Below are positions 1-8,113 of a stretch of 42,212 bases of DNA, one piece after another. The notes under the pieces were generated by a model. It saw only the letters and a program-made list of their open reading frames with translations. It searched no databases and was not told the DNA's origin. Source of the DNA: CAYPEK01 sp964409645 (GTDB taxonomy: Bacteria; UBP15; UBA6099); the NCBI GenBank assembly GCA_964409645.1, contig CAYPEK010000029.1, positions 1 to 42,212 of the forward strand, read 5' to 3'. Position 1 is the first letter of the stretch, and the number at the start of each line of letters is the position of its first letter. Both the position numbers and the translations under genes were made by a program.

Positions 1-1
1 G

Positions 2-508
2 ATAGATGAAAACGGGAAGATCAAACGCGTGGGACGGGCGCTGCTCGCGGACTCAATCGGCACGACGATGGGGGCGCTGCTCGGCACATCGACAGTGACG
101 AGTTACGTCGAAAGCGCGGCCGGGATCGAGCAGGGTGGCCGCACGGGACTAACCGCGCTTGTGGTCGGCGTATTGTTCCTGCTGGGAATGTTCATCGAGC
201 CGCTGATGAAGATGATCACGGGCTGCCCGGCGATCACGGCGCCTGCGCTGATTATGGTCGGCGTGATGATTTCCGGCAGCGCCGCGCATATCGAGTGGGA
301 GAACTACAAACTCGCTATACCGTCGTTTCTCATCGCGCTCGGCATTCCGTTCACGATGAGCATCGCGGACGGCATGGCGCTCGGTTTTGTCATGTACTGC
401 ATATTGATGGTGTTCTCGGGAAGCTGGCGCAAGGTGCACTGGCTGATGTATGTGATCGGCGCGATCTTCATTTTTCACCTCGTGCAGATTTCGCTGCTGA
501 AGCTGTGA
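2..508 (+). CDS. NCS2-family purine permease, C-terminal part (5' end outside window)
   Basis: This is the C-terminal ~168 residues of a nucleobase:cation symporter-2 of the AzgA/GhxP (adenine, guanine or hypoxanthine) type, an inner-membrane purine uptake protein. The frame is open from base 2, so the gene begins upstream of the window; a GTG at 29 lies inside the protein and is not the start. Family hallmarks visible are the DENGKI...RALLADS stretch, the GTSTVTSYVESAAGIEQGGRTGL segment at roughly window residues 26-50, and several hydrophobic membrane helices after it, ending with the stop at 506-508. A putative repeat element follows directly. Purine salvage would complement the purEBC genes further on, but those are not co-transcribed with it. 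The family is clear; the exact substrate is not. Confidence 0.85.
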   Translation: MDENGKIKRVGRALLADSIGTTMGALLGTSTVTSYVESAAGIEQGGRTGLTALVVGVLFLLGMFIEPLMKMITGCPAITAPALIMVGVMISGSAAHIEWENYKLAIPSFLIALGIPFTMSIADGMALGFVMYCILMVFSGSWRKVHWLMYVIGAIFIFHLVQISLLKL

Positions 509-521
509 TGAGCGAAAAAAG

Positions 522-640
522 ATAGTTAGAACCACGGATGGACACTGATAAACACGGATAAAAAAGCTGGACTGCCTGAAATCGGCGGAGCTGTTCTCTT
601 CTTTTCTCTCTATGTCTCTGTGTTTAAATCTTTTAAAATA
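522..640 (+). repeat. Mosaic intergenic element, copy A
   Basis: The spacer between the permease and the hydrolase has the same three-part layout as 29470-29578. It opens with ATAGTTAGAACCACGGAT and a run of ACAC/GATAAACACGGAT-like words. An imperfect hairpin follows (AGCT...GCC/GGC...AGCT, about 557-594). It ends with TCTCTCTATGTCTCTGTGTTTAAAT. The tail differs from the other copy by only two bases over 25. It probably also serves as a weak terminator for the permease gene. The remaining bases to 676 hold only the ribosome-binding site AAGGTGA of the next gene. Confidence 0.6.
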
Positions 641-676
641 AGGCGATTGGATCGATCTCGAAACGGAAGGTGACGA

Positions 677-1708
677 ATGGCGAAGAAGGCGGCGAAAAAA
701 GCGGCAGGGAAGAAGGGCAAAAGCAGCAAAGGCGGCGGCAAGGCGAAAGCCGCGGCCGCGAGCGGCGCGATGAAGGCGAAACGATATTTCAAGATGTTTA
801 TGATCGCCGTGGCGGCGCTGATCGTTTTCATAATCGTGTTTCCGCTGGCAAGACCTCTCGAAACGATGACGCAGCGAGAGGCGGCGAAGGACGGCAAATT
901 CATCACGCTCGACAACGGCATAACTCTGCATTACTACGAGGCCGGCGAGGGGGAGCCGCTGCTGCTCATCCATGGGTTTCTCTCGTACGGTTATACTTGG
1001 AAGGACAACATTCCCGCGCTCGCGGCGGCGGGTTATCACGTGATCGCTCCCGATCTGCCCGGTTACGGTTTTTCGGACAAACCGTCCGGCATCGAATACA
1101 ACTACAAAACATTTTCGGATACGATGAAGCAGTTACTCGATGCTAAGAAAATCGGCCGTGTTTCGCTTGTCGGCAACTCGATGGGCGGTGGCGTTTCGAT
1201 ACGGTTCGCCATAGACAATCCCGGCCGCGTGAAAAAGCTCGTGCTCGTGGACAGTTCGGGCGTGAGGCACGGGCCGAACACGCTTTTCAAACTACTTACC
1301 GTTCCGGGGCTGAATCGGTTTATGTCGAGCACTCTGACGCCCGGCACGATGAAAGCGATCATCGGCGGAATGATGTTTTACGACCCGAAAAAGGTGACTG
1401 CCGAGAAGGCGGAATCGTACTTTGCGCCCTTGAGGACGCGCGGATCATTCGACGCTTCGCAGAAGACGCTTAAAGGCAACAAATTTGATTTCCCGGATAC
1501 GGAACTTAAGAAGATTGCGGCGCCGACGCTGCTGATATGGGGCGAACAGGACAAGGTGATAAACCCCGCAGTGGCGAATGTATTCCACAGCAGAATCAAG
1601 GGGGCTGAACTGGTTTTCATCCCTAAGTGCGGGCACCTTCCGCAGGAGGAAAAACCGGTCGAGTTCAATAAAGCGCTCACTGTTTTTTTAAACTCCAAGA
1701 AAAAATAG
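677..1708 (+). CDS. Membrane-anchored alpha/beta-fold hydrolase
   Basis: This 343-residue protein starts with a very Lys/Ala/Gly-rich basic segment (residues 1-37), then one membrane helix (about 38-58), then a complete alpha/beta-hydrolase domain. Family motifs visible are the oxyanion-hole HGF at residues 99-101, the nucleophile elbow GNSMGG with Ser168, a probable acid Asp292 (WGEQDKV) and His320 (CGHLPQ). The positively charged N-terminus before the helix predicts an inside anchor with the catalytic domain outside the inner membrane. Esterase, haloacid-type or C-C hydrolase activity cannot be told apart from sequence alone. The ATG at 677 has AAGGTGA just upstream. The basic, alanine-rich extension resembles a nucleic-acid-binding tail but may simply be a topology signal. 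Confidence 0.85.
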   Translation: MAKKAAKKAAGKKGKSSKGGGKAKAAAASGAMKAKRYFKMFMIAVAALIVFIIVFPLARPLETMTQREAAKDGKFITLDNGITLHYYEAGEGEPLLLIHGFLSYGYTWKDNIPALAAAGYHVIAPDLPGYGFSDKPSGIEYNYKTFSDTMKQLLDAKKIGRVSLVGNSMGGGVSIRFAIDNPGRVKKLVLVDSSGVRHGPNTLFKLLTVPGLNRFMSSTLTPGTMKAIIGGMMFYDPKKVTAEKAESYFAPLRTRGSFDASQKTLKGNKFDFPDTELKKIAAPTLLIWGEQDKVINPAVANVFHSRIKGAELVFIPKCGHLPQEEKPVEFNKALTVFLNSKKK

Positions 1709-1744
1709 GATTGATTTTTATAATTGGGAGAAAGGTTTTGGCGG

Positions 1745-2158
1745 ATGGAGCACATGTCGATTCAATGGTCGGAAGATTTAAGAACGGGAATAGAAGAAAT
1801 AGACGCTCAGCATAAGCTTCTCATAAAGAAAATTGAAGAGTTATTTATAGCGTGCAGAAATGGAGCCGGCTTTGAAGACGCACGGGAAATGCTCGAGTAT
1901 GTTCAGGATTACTGCGAGGAACATTTCGAGTCGGAAGAGGCGTTTATGAAGAGCAGAGGTTATTCACGCCTTCTGAGTCATCTTTCTATTCATGCGAAAT
2001 TCAGGCAAGAGATGGGGGAGATGAAGAAAGAGGCGGACAAGGCAGGGATCGGAGTTGACACGATCGTGAGGCTGAACAAAAAACTAGTGAACTGGCTGAT
2101 TGACCATATCAGGATGACGGACAAAAAAATGGCTGAGGCGTTGAGGGAAGCAGAGTAA
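1745..2158 (+). CDS. Bacteriohemerythrin
   Basis: A 137-residue single-domain hemerythrin, a four-helix bundle that binds O2 at a non-haem di-iron site and is used for oxygen sensing, storage or detoxification. The iron ligand pattern is complete: His23, the H60-x3-E64 pair (HFESE), the H79-x3-H83 pair (HLSIH) and the H121-x4-D126 pair (HIRMTD). Start choice: the ATG at 1745 lies nine bases after GGGAGAAAGG, whereas the upstream TTG at 1724 would overlap that ribosome-binding site. A TATAAT at 1719-1724 may be the -10 of its own promoter, though I see no good -35. No extra signalling domain is fused to it, so oxygen storage or scavenging is likelier than chemotaxis. Confidence 0.93.
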   Translation: MEHMSIQWSEDLRTGIEEIDAQHKLLIKKIEELFIACRNGAGFEDAREMLEYVQDYCEEHFESEEAFMKSRGYSRLLSHLSIHAKFRQEMGEMKKEADKAGIGVDTIVRLNKKLVNWLIDHIRMTDKKMAEALREAE

Positions 2159-2190
2159 ACGCCGGTGGCCGGGCTGCCCGCATTGGTGTT

Positions 2191-3174
2191 CTAATATCGC
2201 TTTTTAAGATATTCGAAAAAACTTCCGTAAACAAAATCAGAAACGAGTTTATCTACAGCAACGGCACGCGCTGCCGCTATCTTTTCTCTCTGCCGGAGCA
2301 TTGCGGAGAAGAAGCGAAGAAGCGGGACGCGTGGCAGCCTGTTTTTGCGGCGCAGCCGTGCGACGAGCCAGAAGAAAAGAATCGCGGAATGACACATGGT
2401 AATTGAAATTATGTGTTTTGCTATTATTGCGCCGGGCATGTTTTTGACGAGAACTCCGGTGAGGTGGATATAAACTTCCTCGGTTCCGAGCTTGGATTTT
2501 TTACCCGACGAACTGGCCGAGTAGTGGTGGCGGACGCGTGCGGCGGGAACGTAAAGGCACTTCTTTCCGGCGAGCAGTCCGCGCATGCTCAGGTCGGTGT
2601 CTTCGTAGTAAGCGAAAAAGTTTTCGTCGAACAGGCCGACTGTATCGAAAAAGGATTTTCTGTAGAACGCTGCGGCGCCGCACGGGCCGAAAACATGTTG
2701 CGGTTTGTCAAAACCGCCCGTGTCGGGTTCGCCGTGTCCGCGGTTTGAAGTCATTCCCCAAGGCGTATAAGCGTCGCCAGCGGAGTCTATAGTGCCGGGG
2801 TTTTCGTGGAACACGATTTTGCATGCGAAAGAGTCCGCATCGGGATTTTCACGGGCGGCGTCGAGGAGCCGTTCGAGCCATTCCGGGTCAGGCACTGCGT
2901 CGTTGTTTAGCAGGGCCGCGAACTCGGTTTGCGAGGCGTTGATGCCGCGGTTGACTGCTCGCGCGAAACCCTCGTTGGTGTTGTTTTCTATGAGATGCAC
3001 GTGTGGAAAATCGGATTTGATAATCTCGCACGATCGGTCGCGGGAGCCGTTATCGACGACGATTATAGCGGGGCGGCCCGCGGTTTGAACGGAGAGCGAG
3101 CCGAGGCATTCGCTTATGAAGCGTTCGCCGTTCCAGTTCGGTATGATGACGGTTATGCGGTCTGCTTCGGGCAA
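2191..3174 (-). CDS. Family 2 glycosyltransferase (rhamnosyltransferase-like)
   Basis: A 327-residue cytosolic or membrane-associated GT-A glycosyltransferase. The N-terminus has the nucleotide-sugar binding fold: VIIPNWNGERF near residue 8, VVDNGSRD near 40, NNTNEGFARAVNRGI near 65, and a metal-binding NNDAVPDP in place of the strict DXD near 90. A DTDLSMRG acceptor-side motif lies near 190. The C-terminal ~100 residues are basic and amphipathic, as in WbbL-like rhamnosyltransferases of cell-surface polysaccharide synthesis. The start appears to be a TTG at 3172-3174, as no ATG lies before the first conserved strand. It is the last gene of the leftward run and begins 52 bases after pilT, so it may act on a surface glycan, possibly pilin glycosylation (inference from position only). 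Confidence 0.85.
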   Translation of the reverse strand: MPEADRITVIIPNWNGERFISECLGSLSVQTAGRPAIIVVDNGSRDRSCEIIKSDFPHVHLIENNTNEGFARAVNRGINASQTEFAALLNNDAVPDPEWLERLLDAARENPDADSFACKIVFHENPGTIDSAGDAYTPWGMTSNRGHGEPDTGGFDKPQHVFGPCGAAAFYRKSFFDTVGLFDENFFAYYEDTDLSMRGLLAGKKCLYVPAARVRHHYSASSSGKKSKLGTEEVYIHLTGVLVKNMPGAIIAKHIISITMCHSAILFFWLVARLRRKNRLPRVPLLRFFSAMLRQREKIAAARAVAVDKLVSDFVYGSFFEYLKKRY

Positions 3175-3226
3175 AGTAATTAACCCCGATGCCGTGTCGC
3201 GCTGAGACGGCGGGATGCGCCCGCGG

Positions 3227-4315
3227 TCATGTTACGCGCCGTTCCGGCGGTTTCTTGACGCCGGTGATGATTTCGTTGAGCTGGTCGCGGTCCATCGCTT
3301 TTGTGAACGCGGCCTCTTTTGTGATGATGTTCTTTTTGACGAGCTCGGCGAGCGACTGTTCGAGAGTCATCATGCCGAGGTTTTTGCCGGTCTGGATAGC
3401 GGCGGGCATCTGGTGTGTCTTGCCGTCGCGGATGAGAGTGCGCATGGCGTTTGTCGGGACGAGTATTTCGTAAGCGGCTACGCGGCCGCGGCCGGCGGCG
3501 CGCGGGATGAGCGTCTGCGAGACGATGCCCTCGATGTTGCTGCCGACCTGCATTCGTATCTGTTGCTGCTGCTCGGGTGGAAAGACGTCGATGATGCGGT
3601 CGATGGTCTGCGCGGCGCCTGTGGTGTGGAGGGTGGCGAGCACAAGGTGTCCGGTTTCGGCGGTGGTGATGGCGGTGGAGATTGTTTCAAGGTCGCGCAT
3701 TTCGCCGATCAGCACCACATCTGGGTCCTGCCGGAGCGCGCTCTTGAGCGCTTGTGAGAACGAATCGGTATCGGTGCCGACCTGCCGCTGGTTAACGAGG
3801 CTCTTTTTATTTTTGTGCACGAATTCGATCGGGTCTTCGATGGTGATGATGTGTTCCTCGCGCGTGTTGTTGATGTGGTCGATCATGGCGGCGAGGGTTG
3901 TGGATTTACCTGACCCGGTGGGGCCTGTGACGAGGATGAGTCCGCGTGGCCGTTCGCAGAACGTTTTTATGATCGGCGGGAGTTGGAGCTCCTCCATCGT
4001 GCGCAGGCGCGTCGGGATGACGCGGAGGACGGCGGCTTTCGTGCCGCGCTGCCTGAAAACATTGACGCGGAAGCGCGCCTTTTCGCTGAACTCGTAGGCG
4101 AAGTCGGTCTCCCACTCCTCTTCGTAGATTTTCGCGTGGTATTCGTCGAGCATGGAGGCGATTGCCTGATCTACGAGGTCCGGAGTGAGCCGCGGCATGT
4201 TTGTCTGAAAAACTATGCGGCCGTCGATACGCAGCATCGGGTGGTTGCCGACTTTGATATGAAGGTCGGAGGCATCGAATTTGAGCAGTACTTCGAGTAG
4301 TTCGTTTATGTGCAT
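3227..4315 (-). CDS. pilT: PilT-type twitching motility / retraction ATPase, copy 1
   Basis: A 362-residue GspE/PilT-family secretion ATPase that powers retraction of type IV pili at the cytoplasmic face of the inner membrane. The N-terminal domain (SDLHIKVGNHPMLRIDG) and the ATPase core are complete: Walker A GPTGSGKST near residue 136, the Asp box EDPIEFVH, Walker B DVVLIGEMRD and the His-box region GHLVLATLHTTGA. Near the C-terminus AMRTLIRDGKTHQM corresponds to the AIRNLIRE motif required for PilT retraction. It starts six bases after the stop of a second PilT paralogue, so the two are almost certainly co-translated. No pilB, pilC or pilin gene is in the window. Confidence 0.93.
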   Translation of the reverse strand: MHINELLEVLLKFDASDLHIKVGNHPMLRIDGRIVFQTNMPRLTPDLVDQAIASMLDEYHAKIYEEEWETDFAYEFSEKARFRVNVFRQRGTKAAVLRVIPTRLRTMEELQLPPIIKTFCERPRGLILVTGPTGSGKSTTLAAMIDHINNTREEHIITIEDPIEFVHKNKKSLVNQRQVGTDTDSFSQALKSALRQDPDVVLIGEMRDLETISTAITTAETGHLVLATLHTTGAAQTIDRIIDVFPPEQQQQIRMQVGSNIEGIVSQTLIPRAAGRGRVAAYEILVPTNAMRTLIRDGKTHQMPAAIQTGKNLGMMTLEQSLAELVKKNIITKEAAFTKAMDRDQLNEIITGVKKPPERRVT

Positions 4316-4321
4316 GGCTGA

Positions 4322-5428
<1,107 letters not shown>

Positions 5429-5481
5429 TAGCAAAATTCCTTGTTGTATTGGCCGGCGCGTCCCGCGCCCGGTTGTGAATT

Positions 5482-6183
5482 CTACACTTTCGATGTTATC
5501 CTGTGAAGCACATCGATATAATCGGCTTCCGTTCCGCGCAGCGTGCGTCGGAATCTGTCGCGGTCGATCTTCTCGTGGACGTCTTTGTGCCATAGCCGGC
5601 ACGTGTCGGGAGTGATCGCGCCGCATACGCGTGTCCAGCCTTCGGCGTCCCGCCCGAATTCGAGCGAGAAGTCCGCCAGCGAGAGGCCGTGCGCGCCGAA
5701 AAACGCGAATAGTGTTTTAGCAACCACAACCGACTTCGTTTGAATCATCTTGACGTCGCCGTCCGTTATTTCCGTGAAAAGGCCTGCCGGATACCGCCTC
5801 CTGTCCGGCTTCTTGTCGAGACGGAACTCGACCACGGGCACGGGCAGCACTTCGCCTTCGGGCATTCCGAGCCTTTTTGCGAAACCGCCAGCGGCGATAT
5901 TCCGGCAGGCGATAGTCATCGGAAAGCCCTTCGTCGCGCGTATCTCCATCGCGGTCTCGCCCGCCGAGCGCAGGAAGTGCGTCGGCACGCCTTTGCTTTC
6001 GAGCAACGAAAAAACGGCGGCGGCGATCTTCGCATTCCGCACGGGTTTCGTCGGCACGGCCGGGATTTCCTCTCCGTCGTACGGCGCGGCGCCGCCGAGG
6101 AACTCGTATATCAGCACATTGGCATCGCCCGTGGAATAGAGCCGTTTCTCCGGCCCGACGTAAATTTCCGCGCCCTTTATCAT
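5482..6183 (-). CDS. purC: Phosphoribosylaminoimidazole-succinocarboxamide synthase (SAICAR synthetase)
   Basis: A 233-residue PurC of normal length that joins CAIR and aspartate using ATP to give SAICAR, a middle step of de novo purine synthesis in the cytosol. Family features visible are the N-terminal GAEIYVGPEKRLYSTGDANVL, which matches the usual K-x-Y-x-T/G-D start, CRNIAAGGFAKRLG at about residue 94, VVEFRLDKKPD where the family has EF..K.D, and the C-terminal CGAITPDTCRLW. Its ATG overlaps the purB stop in the arrangement ATGA (6180-6183), so the two are translationally coupled. PurE, PurC and PurB act one after another in the pathway, and here they sit together as purE-purB-purC. Confidence 0.95.
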   Translation of the reverse strand: MIKGAEIYVGPEKRLYSTGDANVLIYEFLGGAAPYDGEEIPAVPTKPVRNAKIAAAVFSLLESKGVPTHFLRSAGETAMEIRATKGFPMTIACRNIAAGGFAKRLGMPEGEVLPVPVVEFRLDKKPDRRRYPAGLFTEITDGDVKMIQTKSVVVAKTLFAFFGAHGLSLADFSLEFGRDAEGWTRVCGAITPDTCRLWHKDVHEKIDRDRFRRTLRGTEADYIDVLHRITSKV

Positions 6184-7529
6184 TTCGCCTTCTTTGCAGG
6201 TTTTTTCTTTGCTTTACCGGAGGCTGACCGCGTTCCCGTCCCGAGTACATTTTTATATATTTCGTCCAGATGGCGCAAGAAGTAATTTACATCGAAGCAG
6301 ACTTCGAGGTCTTTTTTCGTCAGATATTTCTTCACTTCCGGGTCGGCTTCGAGGAGCGATTTGAAGGTGTTGCTGCCTTTCCACACCTCCATCGCGTTTC
6401 GCTGCACGATCGCGTACGCCTGCTCGCGCGTGGTGCCTTTTCCGACGAGCGCAAGCATGACGCGCTGCGAGAAAATCAGGCCGCGCGTCTTGTTCAGGTT
6501 GGCGAGCATCGCATCCGGATACACGAGCAGCCTGTCGAGCAGATTCTTGAGGCGCACGAGCATGTAGTGGAGCAGGATGCAGCTATCGGGAATAATCACG
6601 CGTTCGACCGACGAGTGAGTGATGTCGCGCTCGTGCCAGAGTGCGATGTTCTCCATCGCGGCGTGTGCGTTCGCGCGGAGGATGCGCGCCAGCCCGGCGA
6701 GCCGTTCCGCCGTGATCGGGTTTCGTTTGTGCGGCATCGCGGACGAGCCTTTCTGGCCCGCCTTGAAGAACTCTTCGGCCTCGCGGATGTCCGTGCGCTG
6801 AAGTCCGCGTATCTCGGTGGCGATTTTTTCAACCGTGCCGCCCGTCACCGCGAGCATCGAAAGAAATTCCGCGTGGCGGTCCCGCTGGATGACCTGATTC
6901 GAGATAGCGGCGGCTTTCAGCCCGAGCCGCTTCATCGTGTCACGCTCGATATCCGGAGGCAGGTTCGAGTAAGTGCCCACCGCGCCGGAAATTTTGCCGT
7001 ATGAAATCGTTTCCTTCGCGCGCTCGATCCGCTCGATGTTCCTGTTCATTTCCGAATACCAGTTCAGCATCTTCATGCCGAATGTCATCGGCTCGGCGTG
7101 GATGCCGTGCGTGCGGCCGACCATTACCGTGTGCTTGTGTTCGAGAGCGCGCCGTTTGAGGATGACGACTATCTGTTTCAGTTCGTCGAGAAGCACGTCC
7201 GCCGATTCGCGCATCCGCAACGCCTGCGCGGTGTCCAGCACGTCGGACGACGTCATTCCCATGTGTATGAACCGCGAATCGGGGCCTACATTCTCCGCTA
7301 CGTTCGTCAGGAATGCGATCACGTCGTGGTCCGTCGTCTTCTCGATCTCATCTATGCGCGAAACCTTGAACGCGGCCTTCTTTTTTATAACCGCGAGAGA
7401 TTTTTTCGGTATCTTTCCCTTGGCTGTCCACGCCTCGCACGCGGCGATCTCGACGTCCAGCCATTTCTGAAATTTGTTTTCCTCTTCCCAGATTTTCCCC
7501 ATTGCTTCGTAAGTGTAACGGTCGATCAT
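6180..7529 (-). CDS. purB: Adenylosuccinate lyase
   Basis: A 449-residue PurB of the fumarase/aspartase superfamily. It removes fumarate from SAICAR (to AICAR) and from adenylosuccinate (to AMP), so it serves two steps of purine synthesis. The signature SSAMPHKRNP near residue 265 carries the catalytic serine loop. Other conserved stretches are HMGMTSSDVLDTA near 90 and GRTHGIHAEP near 138. A basic tail of about 18 residues (SGKAKKKPAKKAK-like) extends beyond the usual end and recalls the Lys-rich tails of other proteins in this window. The start ATG at 7529 has AAGGAG upstream. It follows purE by 56 bases and overlaps purC by four. Confidence 0.96.
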   Translation of the reverse strand: MIDRYTYEAMGKIWEEENKFQKWLDVEIAACEAWTAKGKIPKKSLAVIKKKAAFKVSRIDEIEKTTDHDVIAFLTNVAENVGPDSRFIHMGMTSSDVLDTAQALRMRESADVLLDELKQIVVILKRRALEHKHTVMVGRTHGIHAEPMTFGMKMLNWYSEMNRNIERIERAKETISYGKISGAVGTYSNLPPDIERDTMKRLGLKAAAISNQVIQRDRHAEFLSMLAVTGGTVEKIATEIRGLQRTDIREAEEFFKAGQKGSSAMPHKRNPITAERLAGLARILRANAHAAMENIALWHERDITHSSVERVIIPDSCILLHYMLVRLKNLLDRLLVYPDAMLANLNKTRGLIFSQRVMLALVGKGTTREQAYAIVQRNAMEVWKGSNTFKSLLEADPEVKKYLTKKDLEVCFDVNYFLRHLDEIYKNVLGTGTRSASGKAKKKPAKKAK

Positions 7530-7585
7530 AATACGGAGCTCCTTGTCAACTTAATCTGCGTTTGCCGGCGTGCCGCCGCCCGCCG

Positions 7586-8113
7586 TTATTTCTCGAAGTA
7601 CCCTTTGTGGCCTTTTGCCTGAAGCCGTTTGGATTTTGCGATCACCGCCGCCGACTGCCTCAAGCGAAATGCCGCGTATCTGTTTTTGAGTTGCGTATCG
7701 GATACGGCAAGAATCTGCGCGGCGAGAAGCGCCGCGTTTTTCGTGCCGCCCACGGCAACCGTCGCCACCGGCATTCCGGCGGGCATCTGCGCGATCGACA
7801 GCAGGGAGTCGATGCCGAGCATCTTCGACCCCATCGGCACGCCGATCACCGGCATCGCGGTAAGCGCCGCGACGACTCCCGGCAGATGCGCCGCGCCGCC
7901 GGCCGCCGCGATCACTACCTTGCCGCCGTTCTTCTCAAAGTCGCCGATTGTCTTCTTAAGATATTCGTGCGTCCGGTGCGCCGAGGCTATCGCCGCGACG
8001 AAATCGATTCCGAGTTCTTCGAGCGTGTCGAGACACGCCGACATTTCCCTCAGGTCGGAGTCGCTGCCCATGACGACCGCAACCGGGACGCCCGCTGTTT
8101 TTTTCTTTGCCAT
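7586..8113 (-). CDS. purE: N5-carboxyaminoimidazole ribonucleotide mutase
   Basis: A 175-residue PurE. It converts N5-CAIR to CAIR in purine synthesis. The N-terminal VMGSDSD phosphate-binding motif (near residue 15) and the internal GGAAHLPGVVAALTAMPVIGVP and DSLLSIAQMPAGMPVATV stretches mark it as a class I enzyme, which implies a PurK partner elsewhere in the genome. SAHRTHEY replaces the usual SAHRTP. The last ~20 residues are basic. The ATG at 8111-8113 shares one base with the stop of the upstream S55 peptidase gene (TAATG), so translation of the two is probably coupled even though their functions seem unrelated. Confidence 0.94.
   Translation of the reverse strand: MAKKKTAGVPVAVVMGSDSDLREMSACLDTLEELGIDFVAAIASAHRTHEYLKKTIGDFEKNGGKVVIAAAGGAAHLPGVVAALTAMPVIGVPMGSKMLGIDSLLSIAQMPAGMPVATVAVGGTKNAALLAAQILAVSDTQLKNRYAAFRLRQSAAVIAKSKRLQAKGHKGYFEK

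Noticed and set aside
2159..2190. Terminator between the hemerythrin and glycosyltransferase genes
   Set aside because: The palindrome CGGGCTGCCCG is there, but its loop is one base and no T-run follows on either strand.
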